Virus record (IMG/VR): IMGVR_UViG_3300042458_000246
Coordinates: 1 to 62,151 of that record
From: a virus
Direction: 5' to 3' (one strand)
Length of the DNA: 62,151 bases
Part shown: positions 1 to 7,490 of the stretch, in pieces
How the letters are laid out: every line of letters begins with the position of its first letter
Position numbering within the stretch: the stretch's first letter is position 1
The notes under the pieces: generated by a model
What the model was told of the DNA's origin: nothing
The model's database searches: none
Seen by the model: the letters and a program-made list of their open reading frames with translations, nothing else
Made by a program: the position numbers and the translations under genes

Positions 1-91
1 CTTCACGGAAAGGTTCTACTTTGTATTCACCTGTCTCATGATTCATCTTTGGCTTAATCTTCTTTTCAAAGCCACTACGATATTTATCCAT
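1..91 (-). CDS. Partial small virion-region protein (N-terminal 30 residues)
   Basis: Truncated by the left contig edge. The 30 readable residues (MDKYRSGFEKKIKPKMNHE and on) match the start of the complete 120-residue protein at 61166-61528 with two substitutions (K6S, Q10K). It is the same gene in a second strain variant. Function unknown; it lies between portal and scaffold genes. Confidence 0.85.
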   Translation of the reverse strand, partial: MDKYRSGFEKKIKPKMNHETGEYKVEPFRE

Positions 92-99
92 AAATTATT

Positions 100-131
100 T
101 CTAGAAAGACTCCCCCAATTAAGAGGGAGGG
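100..131 (-). terminator. Possible terminator after portal (left variant)
   Basis: On the minus strand a CTCCC/GGGAG stem (110-129) with a 10-base loop is followed by TCTTTCT. It lies directly after the portal stop codon and before the next gene. The stem is short and the T-run is imperfect. The spacer is absent from the right variant, where the EndoVII gene and another hairpin take its place. Confidence 0.4.
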
Positions 132-137
132 TTATTA

Positions 138-2393
138 TTACATCATTGGGTTTTCACCAGCAGCCGCAGGTCCACCCTGTGGTTGTGGTGCTTGACTACC
201 TTGAGGCTTACTTGCATCAATATGTGAGTCAGCATCAATGAAAGACTTAGCCATTGCAAGGAGTTCTTTAATGTCAGGCTTAGGAGGCATTTCAACCCCT
301 TCTTTAGCCGCCTGAATATATAGCTTACCCCACTCTTGATAACTCTTATCCAAAGCAACCATAAGTTGTTTGGTATTATCTTGCATGGCATTTTTAGCTT
401 GTACATTAGTGAGGTCAAGCGTTGCTTGTCTCTGTGCTATGTCAATCATCTTAACTTGTTCTTCAAGTTGTTTCTGTTTTTCTTGAGCCGCTACTTCACC
501 TTCTCTTGACTGCATTGCCTGTTCAATAAACTTAGGGTCTGTATAGTCAACAAGGAAGTCAAGAGGATCCATATCCATAGACTCAATTGCTTTACATGCA
601 ATAGTTACTGCTGCTGAGGGGCTAACAGCTCCACCAGCTCCTGCTTGTTGCAGTGCTGGAATAATCTGTTGACCAATTACATTCATCTTCTTCATGATAT
701 TGCTGTTACTGTTTTCACCAACATCAACATCAACATAGAGCATCAAGTTACTTGGTAATGTACCAGGATCAACAGACTTAAACAAGTCATTCTGATCATA
801 GTAACCAACTTCTTGACCACGGAGTTTATCCCGCATTGTTTTGTAGATACCTTCACACAGACGCTTAAAGCCTGTTTCAGCAAACCTACGTGCCATAAAC
901 TGGATACGTACTTGTGCCGCAGACATAGCTCTCTGCATCTTTTCTTCTGAATTGCCAGAGACATAGAGTGTATCATTAAGACCTTGAGCCGCTTTAGACA
1001 AACCTGTAGCCTGTTCCTTGTGCATTTGTAATAGCTCAAGAATAGGTACTGTACCTGTACTGATAGTGTCAGGTGTCATTGAGGCAACCGCATTGTTAGG
1101 GTTACCATTGGTAGCAATAATCTGTTTAGGCTTCATGTTCTGTAGAGCACTGAAGTCAACAACATTAGGGTCAGCAAGCTTAGGTGAGTAGTTAGTTAAG
1201 TAGACATTCTCAATAAATCCACGCATAATAGCTGTTGAGGCTAGTGTCATGGGTCGAATCATATCTGCTACTGACAAACCAAAGAATTCATGTGGTACTT
1301 CAAAAGGACAAAGAGTCGCCAATGGAATCATATCACAATCTTCTTCCATGAGGATTGTTGAACCAGCAATAATAAAATGCTTTAGTTCAGCAATACCGTC
1401 ACCATCACGGTCTACTCGTAACCAACACTCAATAACAGTGAGTTGTCGATTAGCTTCTGACGGGAATAGCTCCCGTGAATTTCCCCCAAGCCAGTACTCT
1501 TCACCAACCAGACGCTTACGAGCAGCTTGCTCTTCGGTGTACTTGGTAGCCCAATCATAGCTACCGTCTCCAATGGCGTCCCAGTCAATATTCTCTGCTA
1601 TGTCAGGGAAAAACTTTCTAACTTCAGATCGAGTCATATCAATCTGGATACCCACAAATGCCGCATCATCAAGTGAGTGCGCATCCCGTGTAATACGGAA
1701 ACATTCTGGGTGTACATTCTTAATTAAAATTCTTGTCTTGTTCTTTTTCTTTTTAAGGCGAACATCCTTGTATACCATTTTGTATACAGCATTACCTTCT
1801 TCATCGGTGTCTAACTCTTGTTCATATTTAAGATCTCCGATAATTTCTGTGTCATCTTCTGATAACAAGAGATCAAGGTTTTCTTGACTGATAGAATCAA
1901 ACTCTTCAAATTTATAATCAAAGTCTTCAATATATTCCCATCGAACAATACTGTTCTTCCACAGCAATGCTGATTTAACCCATGTATTCAACACTTCCCA
2001 ACCAGGATTCTGCTTAAAAATTCCATAGTTAACAAGGTCAGAAGCTACTTTAGCCTCATGGAAAGCCTTAGGGGAACTTCCAGCAGGAATAAACCTTGCG
2101 ATCTTATTGTTGTTAAACATAAGTTCAGCAAGAATAGCTGTGTATCCTTCGATAGCCTCTACAGTGTCTGAAGAGACAATCTGTGAAGCACCTTGAGGAG
2201 TCAGGTGAAATTGCGGCATCATGCCGTATTCATAGGTAGCCTTCTGTCGTTCACGAGCTAAGTCGGAACTATTCAAGAAGTCACCAACAGAGTTCATTAC
2301 ACCCTGTTCGATCATAGCTAGGAGTTCATTATCTCCTACTGGATCTTTATATCTATCCACAAAGCGGATGACATCTCTACTTGTATCACTCAT
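138..2393 (-). CDS. Portal protein
   Basis: 751 residues from ATG 2393; an in-frame ATG lies 8 codons upstream, but AAAGG sits about 7 bases before 2393, so the shorter start is chosen. The protein forms the dodecameric portal through which DNA enters and leaves the capsid. Support: length, position right after the large terminase and small accessory genes, mixed alpha/beta N-terminal part, a basic KKKKNKT stretch mid-protein, a long helical region near residues 430-560, and a Gln/Pro/Gly-rich C-terminal tail. This fits portals of podoviruses with large (700+ residue) portals. A second, slightly different C-terminus of the same gene lies at 61937-62151. Confidence 0.85.
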   Translation of the reverse strand: MSDTSRDVIRFVDRYKDPVGDNELLAMIEQGVMNSVGDFLNSSDLARERQKATYEYGMMPQFHLTPQGASQIVSSDTVEAIEGYTAILAELMFNNNKIARFIPAGSSPKAFHEAKVASDLVNYGIFKQNPGWEVLNTWVKSALLWKNSIVRWEYIEDFDYKFEEFDSISQENLDLLLSEDDTEIIGDLKYEQELDTDEEGNAVYKMVYKDVRLKKKKNKTRILIKNVHPECFRITRDAHSLDDAAFVGIQIDMTRSEVRKFFPDIAENIDWDAIGDGSYDWATKYTEEQAARKRLVGEEYWLGGNSRELFPSEANRQLTVIECWLRVDRDGDGIAELKHFIIAGSTILMEEDCDMIPLATLCPFEVPHEFFGLSVADMIRPMTLASTAIMRGFIENVYLTNYSPKLADPNVVDFSALQNMKPKQIIATNGNPNNAVASMTPDTISTGTVPILELLQMHKEQATGLSKAAQGLNDTLYVSGNSEEKMQRAMSAAQVRIQFMARRFAETGFKRLCEGIYKTMRDKLRGQEVGYYDQNDLFKSVDPGTLPSNLMLYVDVDVGENSNSNIMKKMNVIGQQIIPALQQAGAGGAVSPSAAVTIACKAIESMDMDPLDFLVDYTDPKFIEQAMQSREGEVAAQEKQKQLEEQVKMIDIAQRQATLDLTNVQAKNAMQDNTKQLMVALDKSYQEWGKLYIQAAKEGVEMPPKPDIKELLAMAKSFIDADSHIDASKPQGSQAPQPQGGPAAAGENPMM

Positions 2394-2428
2394 TGTAAAC
2401 CTTTCTTGGTTATACATTCAATCAATCA

Positions 2429-2485
2429 AAGTCTACAACAAGACTTGTATGGTGCTACTACTTTTTTAATCACCCTGCTAGTAGC
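2429..2485. other. Two hairpins in the 130-base portal leader
   Basis: Between the 48-residue gene and portal there are two inverted repeats: AAGTCT-ACAACA-AGACTT at 2429-2446 and GCTACTA/TAGTAGC at 2454-2485 with a 18-base loop. No ORF with a ribosome site occurs here. They may be RNA processing or attenuation hairpins in the portal mRNA leader; neither has a convincing T-run on the minus strand. Confidence 0.45.
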
Positions 2486-2523
2486 CAACAAAGTAGAAGT
2501 TACCTTCTCTTAGGACACAAGGA

Positions 2524-2670
2524 CTAACTCTTTCGAGGATTAAAATCTTTGGGGATTTTATTACCGATTTTTTCTTGTGGATTTAAAAGCTTACCCGCTT
2601 GTTTAGGCTTGATCATACTTTTAAATTGTTCTTTTTCTTTCCCTGTTAAGGGTACATTCATTTGTGACAT
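2524..2670 (-). CDS. Small hypothetical protein, packaging operon
   Basis: 48 residues beginning MSQMNVPLTGKEKEQFKSMI; lysine-rich with a PQEKIG segment. The start is chosen because it falls 1 base after the preceding stop, with AAGG upstream. It is part of a tightly packed terminase-to-portal string. No family recognised; basic composition would suit a nucleic-acid-contacting or head-assembly helper, which is inference only. Confidence 0.65.
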   Translation of the reverse strand: MSQMNVPLTGKEKEQFKSMIKPKQAGKLLNPQEKIGNKIPKDFNPRKS

Positions 2671-2671
2671 A

Positions 2672-2935
2672 TTACCATTTAACCTTATTAGCCCAGTATG
2701 CCGCAGACAGTGGTCCTTTGGCAATATTAGTTGCATGTCTAGCTTTAAAAGCTTCATTACGCTTTGAACCATCAGGACTACCTGTGGCACCCTGAGCACC
2801 AAAGTGAATAGTCTTAACTTTATCACCAACTTTAGCTACAACAACGTGACTCTTAGTTTTGTGATTAGGTGTTCTCTTAGGTTTATTATAGCCTGATACA
2901 CCAGCTCTCTCTAGTCTTGAATCTTTTTCAGCCAT
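2672..2935 (-). CDS. Conserved small phage protein next to terminase (DUF6321-like)
   Basis: 87 residues, start MAEKDSRLERAGVSGYN, preceded by AGGGGAA. The pattern AGVSGYNKPKRTP, then HVVVAKVGDKVKTIHFG, and a C-terminal AAYWANKVKW is one I recall as a widespread uncharacterised phage family (DUF6321-like) found beside terminase/portal genes. Very basic, no catalytic motif visible. Function unknown. Confidence 0.75.
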   Translation of the reverse strand: MAEKDSRLERAGVSGYNKPKRTPNHKTKSHVVVAKVGDKVKTIHFGAQGATGSPDGSKRNEAFKARHATNIAKGPLSAAYWANKVKW

Positions 2936-2936
2936 A

Positions 2937-3089
2937 CTATTTCCCCTTCTTAGCAGTCTTAGCAGACTCTTTAAAGCTCTTATCAGTAGGCGCACCTTTA
3001 GTACCTACCTTACGCATCTTCTCTCCAGAACCTTTAGCTATACGTTCCCGTTTAGCATGGATATTGTCATATAATCCTTGTTTAGCCAT
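2937..3089 (-). CDS. Small basic conserved phage protein
   Basis: 50 residues, MAKQGLYDNIHAKRERIAKG onward, with GSGEKMRKVGTKGAPT and a lysine-rich tail. This short 'GLY.NIHAKR.RI..GSGEKMR..G.KGAPT' protein recurs next to terminase genes in many environmental phages, from memory; its function is not known. The stop codon is 1 base from the start of the next gene, showing translational packing. Strongly basic, suggesting nucleic-acid contact (inference). Confidence 0.75.
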   Translation of the reverse strand: MAKQGLYDNIHAKRERIAKGSGEKMRKVGTKGAPTDKSFKESAKTAKKGK

Positions 3090-3098
3090 AATGTTACC

Positions 3099-4739
3099 TC
3101 ATATCCATGTTGTTTCTATTTGCTGAAAGTTACCCATACGTTGTGAGAAAGGTACTGTTGTGTTTGTTAACTTGTCTCCGTGTGTCCTGATAACTTCAAG
3201 AGCAATAGCCAAGGCAATAACTGTATCATCATTCTGACCTATGATAGCATTTGTCTTTCCAGACTCGTCTGCTACATAATTCATAAGTTCACCAATGATA
3301 ACCCTAGAAGGTATCCAAATATCTTCCTGTTCAATAGCATTTTTCAGGAATCCAATGATAGCTGGTTTAGAGGCTGAGGTAGTTCTCCAGCCAATCCTTG
3401 TTCCCTCTTCCTTGGATACATTCGCCATCTTTGTCTGATAGTACATATTTAGGTAACCCATTTGAGTTAACCTGTTTAATGTTGCTATACCCATAGAGTT
3501 AGACTCCACTGCTAACAAAGCATTATTATAGTACCTACCTAGATAAAATAATAAATCACCAAACTGACTAGGATCAATCGTGTTACTGCGATAAACTGCG
3601 CACACTTCCCTCTTGGCATTAATGACCACTGCTGTAGAATAATCCTTGCCAACACCCAGAGCAACGTCAGCACCGATAGCAAAGGCATCTTCAAAAGTAG
3701 GATACTTAAATATCTCGATAGACCCATCTCTTAAATCCTCCATCATAGAGGATTCAAAGTTAAACTCTCTCTTGGCTAATATTGGTTGAGGAATTAATTT
3801 ACTTAGCTTCTCAATGTTAAATACATTAGAACCAGAAACAATAAATGCTTCCTCAGGTGTCGCAGGGTATTCTTGTCGAAACTTATTCTCACCACCCTCT
3901 GCAATCTTTAACCTTCTCCAGTATAACTGATCATCACTAAGACTATACCTAGTAACTAATATCTCTTCTTCTGTTGTTCTCTCAAATCCTTCAGGGGCTT
4001 TCCTGACGTACTCTGTCATCAGGTACCATGGAACAAAAATAGCGATATAGTCATTCTCACCTTTTACAGCTCCCTGCCATAACCTGTGAAATGAGTTCCC
4101 CACACCATTAGCAGTACTCTCAAGAATAACTTCAGTTCCTTCAGACTGGGATATTCCTTGGAATAATCCTGCCAGAATCTTTTCATCATGTCCCCAAAAG
4201 GCTACCTCGGATAAGTGAGCAATAGTAGGAGTCGTTCCCCTACCAGCCTCAGGAGCACCAGCTGTATACAGCCTGTACCCTGAATCATTATGCTCAAACA
4301 TAATCTCTTTTGCATTTGACTTCTTTAACATGGGTCTGAATGTATCAGCCATGTTATAAATAATATTCCTGGACATACCAAATAATGCATCACTAGTAGC
4401 CGCATCATGCGCCATAACTACTGACTTGTTGTAAGCATTAAAGTAACTCTTCCAGAATACCCTACCTGTCGTGTATGTACTTAAACCCATCTGTCGAGCT
4501 TTTAATATAATAGCTCTGACTCTCCCTGTTTCCTTGAGTTGTTTTTCAAGAGCTTCATTAACAATCCTTTGAGCTTCATTAAACTCAAAAGATTGGAATC
4601 CCTTAGAGGAGTCCTTGGGTAAGATTTTTAATTGTTCTTTGGCGAATAATTCAAAGTCGCCTTTGTAAGCGTTTAATTTTTCACGCTTCTTTAATTCCCT
4701 CAGAGCCTCTAGCTTATCAGAATTGTTTTGTGTTGTCAT
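3099..4739 (-). CDS. Terminase large subunit
   Basis: 546 residues; the ATPase-nuclease motor that pumps and cuts DNA at the portal. Walker A-type KARQMGLS is at residues 80-87, a Walker B-like IAHLSEVAFW at 173-182, and the nuclease domain shows Asp358 (GADVALGVGKDYS), Glu412 (AVESNSMG) and a C-terminal QNDD acidic pair. Normal length for the family. Preceded on the minus strand by a candidate phage-RNAP promoter (4791-4811) and a GATAGC-TAA-GCTATC hairpin (4756-4770). Its small-subunit partner is probably the separate gene at 7988-8371. Confidence 0.93.
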   Translation of the reverse strand: MTTQNNSDKLEALRELKKREKLNAYKGDFELFAKEQLKILPKDSSKGFQSFEFNEAQRIVNEALEKQLKETGRVRAIILKARQMGLSTYTTGRVFWKSYFNAYNKSVVMAHDAATSDALFGMSRNIIYNMADTFRPMLKKSNAKEIMFEHNDSGYRLYTAGAPEAGRGTTPTIAHLSEVAFWGHDEKILAGLFQGISQSEGTEVILESTANGVGNSFHRLWQGAVKGENDYIAIFVPWYLMTEYVRKAPEGFERTTEEEILVTRYSLSDDQLYWRRLKIAEGGENKFRQEYPATPEEAFIVSGSNVFNIEKLSKLIPQPILAKREFNFESSMMEDLRDGSIEIFKYPTFEDAFAIGADVALGVGKDYSTAVVINAKREVCAVYRSNTIDPSQFGDLLFYLGRYYNNALLAVESNSMGIATLNRLTQMGYLNMYYQTKMANVSKEEGTRIGWRTTSASKPAIIGFLKNAIEQEDIWIPSRVIIGELMNYVADESGKTNAIIGQNDDTVIALAIALEVIRTHGDKLTNTTVPFSQRMGNFQQIETTWI

Positions 4740-4755
4740 ATACCTATAGATTAGC

Positions 4756-4770
4756 GATAGCTAAGCTATC
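4756..4770. other. Perfect 6-bp stem, 3-base loop hairpin in terminase leader
   Basis: GATAGC-TAA-GCTATC is self-complementary with a three-base loop. It lies between the promoter-like motif and the terminase ATG on the minus strand, just after an AAGGAG that is otherwise too far from the ATG; folding would shorten that distance. The 6-bp/3-base geometry is also like that of N4 virion RNA polymerase promoters. Role unproven. Confidence 0.5.
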
Positions 4771-4790
4771 TCCTTATGTAATAAAAATGT

Positions 4791-4811
4791 TTCTCTATTA
4801 TGTACCGACTA
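4791..4811 (-). promoter_or_regulatory. Candidate phage RNA polymerase promoter (packaging operon)
   Basis: Minus-strand AGTCGGTACATAATAGAGA matches the six-copy consensus AGTCGGTACCTAATAGA at all but two positions. It lies about 50 bases upstream of the large terminase and would drive terminase, small proteins and portal. Confidence 0.75.
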
Positions 4812-5071
4812 ACTAGTTGTTTTGTTTATAAAAAAAATTCCAATAATTTTTGAAATGTAATCTTTTGTATACGTCTTTGGGGTACCCCTACCTTTATAGA
4901 GGGTGTCGCTGGGGAATGTCGTGGGTAGATGTCTTTGTGTGTGTTTAAAAGAATCAATGTTTATTTATGTGTACCCTGTTTAGCTTTGGGTACCCCCTTG
5001 TTTCTCTCTGTTGTTTCGGTGCGTTGCGCTGCCCGTCTCAGCTTCCTCTGTCTGCGCTGCTTGGAGCTGTC
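4812..5071. other. Non-coding divergent region between late and early arms
   Basis: AT-rich stretch (T and A runs around 4825-4860) followed by two similar boxes, CTTTGGGGTACCCC at 4875-4888 and CTTTGGGTACCCCC at 4984-4997, each holding a GGTACC-centred palindrome. No convincing long gene. Because minus-strand late genes leave leftward and plus-strand genes leave rightward, this is the natural place for early promoters and perhaps an origin. Short overlapping frames here have no ribosome site. Confidence 0.5.
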
Positions 5072-5230
5072 ATGCCTTCTGTTGTTGCTGGTTTTCTTGT
5101 ATTGTTCTCTTGCCTTGGTTTATTAACCTGTTGTGCTGCTGCTTTGTTAGGTGCTCCCTTGTTCCCGTTGTACCTTGCTTTGTTTACATTTATTGGAACA
5201 TTAGTCTGGGCTATTGTTTCTTCTATCTAA
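5072..5230 (+). CDS. Possible small membrane protein
   Basis: 52 residues, MPSVVAGFLVLFSCLGLLTC onward, almost entirely hydrophobic, with two possible membrane spans. ATG 5072 is preceded by GGAG at a proper distance; longer versions of the frame have no ribosome site. First possible gene of the plus-strand early block. Coding is uncertain because the region is T-rich and such frames arise by chance. Confidence 0.4.
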   Translation: MPSVVAGFLVLFSCLGLLTCCAAALLGAPLFPLYLALFTFIGTLVWAIVSSI

Positions 5231-5245
5231 GGTTTAGATCTCTGC

Positions 5246-5281
5246 CACATGCCTACGGGTATGTGAGAGCGATCTTGCTCT
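5246..5281 (+). promoter_or_regulatory. Tandem hairpins upstream of first early genes
   Basis: CACATGCC-TACG-GGTATGTG (8 bp with one G-T pair and a four-base loop) is followed at once by AGAGC-GATCTT-GCTCT. They end about 25 bases before the ribosome site of the gene at 5308. There is no T-run, so a simple terminator is unlikely. They could be an RNA leader structure or hairpin promoters for a virion RNA polymerase (inference). Confidence 0.45.
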
Positions 5282-5307
5282 GTTTGTCATAGCTCAAGGA
5301 GATTAAT

Positions 5308-5499
5308 ATGACTAAGTTAATGCACATTGTTCTTATACTATTGTGGTCACATCTAATGGTGTGGTGTGTCGATGCAATACAATACGAGGCTATGTATGGA
5401 TGGTTCCATGTTATAGGTCTTATCGTAGCAAGTGTAGTAGCAGGTATCCAGTTCGCTATTCTTATTATTGAAATCAACGAAGCAACATCAGAGGTTTAA
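5308..5499 (+). CDS. Small two-span membrane protein
   Basis: 63 residues with hydrophobic spans at about 5-20 (IVLILLWSHLMVW) and 34-54 (VIGLIVASVVAGIQFAILII), and a polar C-terminus. AAGGAG precedes the ATG at good spacing. Early position suggests a host-takeover or membrane role, but no family is recognised. Confidence 0.7.
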   Translation: MTKLMHIVLILLWSHLMVWCVDAIQYEAMYGWFHVIGLIVASVVAGIQFAILIIEINEATSEV

Positions 5500-5500
5500 T

Positions 5501-5614
5501 ATGTACTTAGTATATTGCAACAAGACAAACAAACTTATCGATAGAGTACTGTCAGCTAAAGACTTACTCAAGTATAAGTCAGATGACGTAACAGTTCACA
5601 TCGTTCATATCTAA
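5501..5614 (+). CDS. Small hypothetical early protein
   Basis: 37 residues, MYLVYCNKTNKLIDRVLSAK onward. GAGG lies just before the ATG and the gene follows the previous stop by 1 base, so translational coupling is likely. No domain recognised. Confidence 0.6.
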   Translation: MYLVYCNKTNKLIDRVLSAKDLLKYKSDDVTVHIVHI

Positions 5615-5696
5615 TCACTACCCTTCTCGGGTTTACGGAGAGACCACTTGGGGTAAGTACCAAGCTTTCATTAACAGTCATTACCAAAGGAATAAT

Positions 5697-5981
5697 ATGA
5701 CTACCTTAACATTCGGTTATGCCACTAAAGGCGACACAACAACAGCTTCATTCACAATGGAGTCATCAGTTCTTATGGCAGTCTACACAGACTCGTCTAA
5801 TAGATACCTGTATGCAGTAGATAGTAACGATATTGTTCGTAAACTGTCTATTACTCGTGATGTTGAACATGCTCGTAAGCAATATAAGATTGCTCGTAGC
5901 TTAATTGGCAAACAAGTGAAGTTCGGTGTAACCTCTGGCTGGTCTTCAGCTAACTGGTTCAATGAAATCGTAGAAGCTTAA
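5697..5981 (+). CDS. Hypothetical early protein
   Basis: 94 residues starting MTTLTFGYATKGDTTTASF; beta-rich with alternating Thr/Val/Tyr and a helical HARKQYKIARSLIGK segment, ending in a W-containing FGVTSGWSSANWFNEIV. Preceded by AAAGGAA. It resembles small single-domain beta proteins common in phage early regions. Function unknown. Confidence 0.7.
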   Translation: MTTLTFGYATKGDTTTASFTMESSVLMAVYTDSSNRYLYAVDSNDIVRKLSITRDVEHARKQYKIARSLIGKQVKFGVTSGWSSANWFNEIVEA

Positions 5982-5991
5982 GGAAATCACA

Positions 5992-6243
5992 ATGAAAACA
6001 CGTTATTTACTCTTAAACCCACTCAAGGCAAGAGACTTTGGGTGTACAACAGCAGAAGTCATTGAGTCAGTACACGAGTTTGGCTGTAAAGTGGTCATGT
6101 CACCAGACACAACAGGGGAAACACTGCTGTATGCTGTGTCAGACAACAAAAGTGTACTAGAAAACATGGTAAATGAGGTAGAACTCAATGGCATCATCAT
6201 AGAATACACAGCAATCTATGATCAAATAGTGGAAGGATACTAA
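5992..6243 (+). CDS. Hypothetical early protein
   Basis: 83 residues, MKTRYLLLNPLKARDFGCTT onward; mixed alpha/beta with an acidic C-terminal half. AAGGAA lies upstream, 10 bases after the previous gene, in the same early operon. No family recognised. Confidence 0.7.
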   Translation: MKTRYLLLNPLKARDFGCTTAEVIESVHEFGCKVVMSPDTTGETLLYAVSDNKSVLENMVNEVELNGIIIEYTAIYDQIVEGY

Positions 6244-6244
6244 A

Positions 6245-6493
6245 ATGGCATACCTAAGACAAGCCTATGGTAGATACTACCTAGATCTCTCAGGAGAAGA
6301 GCTAAATGCACTCACAGACATCATGGAAGAACTCCCTTCTATGACAAAAACAGAGAGAGGTATATGGTATCAGATCACAAAACACAGAGATTACTTAAAA
6401 CAGGAGGAAAAGTGGCACAGGGATATCGATAAGGAGAGGGAAATGGAACAAGAAGTAGAAGCACAGGTTAAAAAGTTCTACAATTCACTGTAA
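6245..6493 (+). CDS. Hypothetical early protein, charged coiled coil
   Basis: 82 residues; an N-terminal YGRYYLDLSGEELNALTDIM segment is followed by a highly charged helix (KQEEKWHRDIDKEREMEQEV) likely to be coiled coil. It follows the previous gene by 1 base and is the last gene before a 168-base structured spacer. Function unknown. Confidence 0.7.
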   Translation: MAYLRQAYGRYYLDLSGEELNALTDIMEELPSMTKTERGIWYQITKHRDYLKQEEKWHRDIDKEREMEQEVEAQVKKFYNSL

Positions 6494-6497
6494 AACG

Positions 6498-6631
6498 TAC
6501 CTTAAAGACATTCTCTCAGGACATTTCGCTGTGAAAAAGGCGAGACCTGAGAAGATTCTTAAAGGATTTCTGTGTGGTAAAAAGCTGAACACACAGTCTA
6601 AAAAGCTACTGCACAGTAATAATATTTACTG
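6498..6631 (+). ncRNA. Structured intergenic RNA: three consecutive stem-loops
   Basis: The 168-base gap holds (a) a long imperfect stem-loop, about 6499-6570, whose arms contain CTCAGG/CCTGAG and CCTTAAAGA/TTCTTAAAGG, with an inner TCGC/GCGA; (b) CTGTGTG (6570-6576) with CACACAG (6590-6596); and (c) CAGTAA (6614-6619) with TTACTG (6626-6631). No T-run follows any of them. The first arm contains a 19-mer repeated at 7956-7974. Could be a non-coding RNA, a processed leader or a weak terminator; which one cannot be told from sequence. Confidence 0.45.
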
Positions 6632-6661
6632 ACCAGTAATAATTTAAACAAGGAGTCTAAA

Positions 6662-6829
6662 ATGTATAAAACATTATACTTTGTCCACTGTGAAAACTGT
6701 TGTCTTGAGTACAACTCAGTAGACGTTAAGATACTGAAGATAACCCATAACCCTTATGGTATCAAGACTGCAGAATTCATCTGCACCAACTGTGAAGAAC
6801 CAACCTTATCAATCGTTAAAGAGGTATAA
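6662..6829 (+). CDS. Small zinc-ribbon-like protein
   Basis: 55 residues with two CxxC pairs: HCENCC at residues 9-14 and CTNC at 41-44, the spacing of a small zinc ribbon. AAGGAG precedes the ATG. Such early zinc-ribbon proteins often bind host proteins or nucleic acid, but the specific role here is unknown. Confidence 0.7.
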   Translation: MYKTLYFVHCENCCLEYNSVDVKILKITHNPYGIKTAEFICTNCEEPTLSIVKEV

Positions 6830-6830
6830 C

Positions 6831-7052
6831 ATGAAGACCATAACCAGAAGAAACAAGCCAATAGCCTTCCAACCATTCGAATTAACCATGTCAATAGACA
6901 CCCAAGAAGAATTCTACGATATGATGTCCTTATTCTCGTTCTACACCAACCTAGCAGACGTCACCCATACAACCAACCCAGACGTACATAAACGTATGAC
7001 GTACATATGTATGTCTATCTATGACGCACTTGAAGCAGAGGATCAATACTAA
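6831..7052 (+). CDS. Hypothetical protein, paralogue of next gene
   Basis: 73 residues from ATG 6831, 1 base after the previous stop; a longer frame upstream is only an overlap with the previous gene. NKPIAFQPFELTMSIDTQEE at the N-terminus matches the pattern DYPIIFQPYTLRISVSNLEE of the next gene, so the two are likely tandem duplicates. Small early phage family, function unknown. Confidence 0.7.
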   Translation: MKTITRRNKPIAFQPFELTMSIDTQEEFYDMMSLFSFYTNLADVTHTTNPDVHKRMTYICMSIYDALEAEDQY

Positions 7053-7053
7053 T

Positions 7054-7263
7054 ATGGAAGTCTCTAAATGCTCAGATTATCCTATAATATTCCAACCATA
7101 CACTCTACGAATCAGCGTAAGTAATCTCGAAGAACATAACATGTTAGCTTCTATCTTCATGAACTCTGAAGTAATCGCCAAAGCACTAACCTACCAAGGA
7201 TACAACCAATATGATGAACTAGTAAAATTCATTGAAACAATCGGATACTACCTAGAAGACTAA
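7054..7263 (+). CDS. Hypothetical protein, paralogue of previous gene
   Basis: 69 residues from ATG 7054, which follows the previous stop by 1 base. It shares the PI.FQP..L..S....EE pattern with the preceding protein, then an alpha-helical C-terminal half. Gene duplication with divergence is the simplest reading. Confidence 0.7.
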   Translation: MEVSKCSDYPIIFQPYTLRISVSNLEEHNMLASIFMNSEVIAKALTYQGYNQYDELVKFIETIGYYLED

Positions 7264-7264
7264 C

Positions 7265-7474
7265 ATGCAAATCTCCAAAGAAACCCAAGTTAACTACACC
7301 ATAGTAATGTCTGAAGAAGACGCATTAACCCTTTTAAACGGCTTAGGCAAGCTTGACTACCATGAGCTAGCCAGACTATCAGATAACCTGATTTTTGGCT
7401 CTGTGATGCATAAACTATATGACGTCCTTGTTAGTAAAATCAAGAGAGGTTCAATACTTAAAGATGAATCGTAA
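7265..7474 (+). CDS. Hypothetical early protein
   Basis: 69 residues, MQISKETQVNYTIVMSEEDA onward. The beta strand followed by SEEDALTLLNGL resembles the layout of the two preceding paralogues, so it may be a third, more distant member. Starts 1 base after the previous stop. Confidence 0.65.
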   Translation: MQISKETQVNYTIVMSEEDALTLLNGLGKLDYHELARLSDNLIFGSVMHKLYDVLVSKIKRGSILKDES

Positions 7475-7490
7475 AAGGAGTATAATTTCC

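Larger units (their letters stand above)
1..352. repeat. Left copy of near-identical contig ends (variant without EndoVII gene)
   Basis: Positions 1-352 correspond to 61438-62151 at the other end. Bases 1-46 are identical to 61438-61483, the next 45 bases differ at roughly a quarter of positions, and from 138 onward (61937 onward) the copies again match with about five differences in 215 bases. The right copy is 362 bases longer because it holds an EndoVII-family gene in place of the short spacer at 92-137. Because the copies differ, this is a strain-variant overlap of a circular assembly rather than an exact terminal repeat. Confidence 0.9.

Noticed and set aside
1-352. Exact direct terminal repeat as in T7
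   Set aside because: The two end copies differ by a 362-base insertion and many substitutions, so they are variant alleles, not a physical terminal repeat.
1249-1887. Plus-strand frames opposite the portal gene
   Set aside because: Antisense shadows of the portal coding sequence with no start signals.
4929-5292. Longer overlapping plus-strand frames in the T-rich spacer
   Set aside because: Three frames overlap each other, have no ribosome site and show low-complexity Cys/Leu content; only the shortest form at 5072 has a plausible start.
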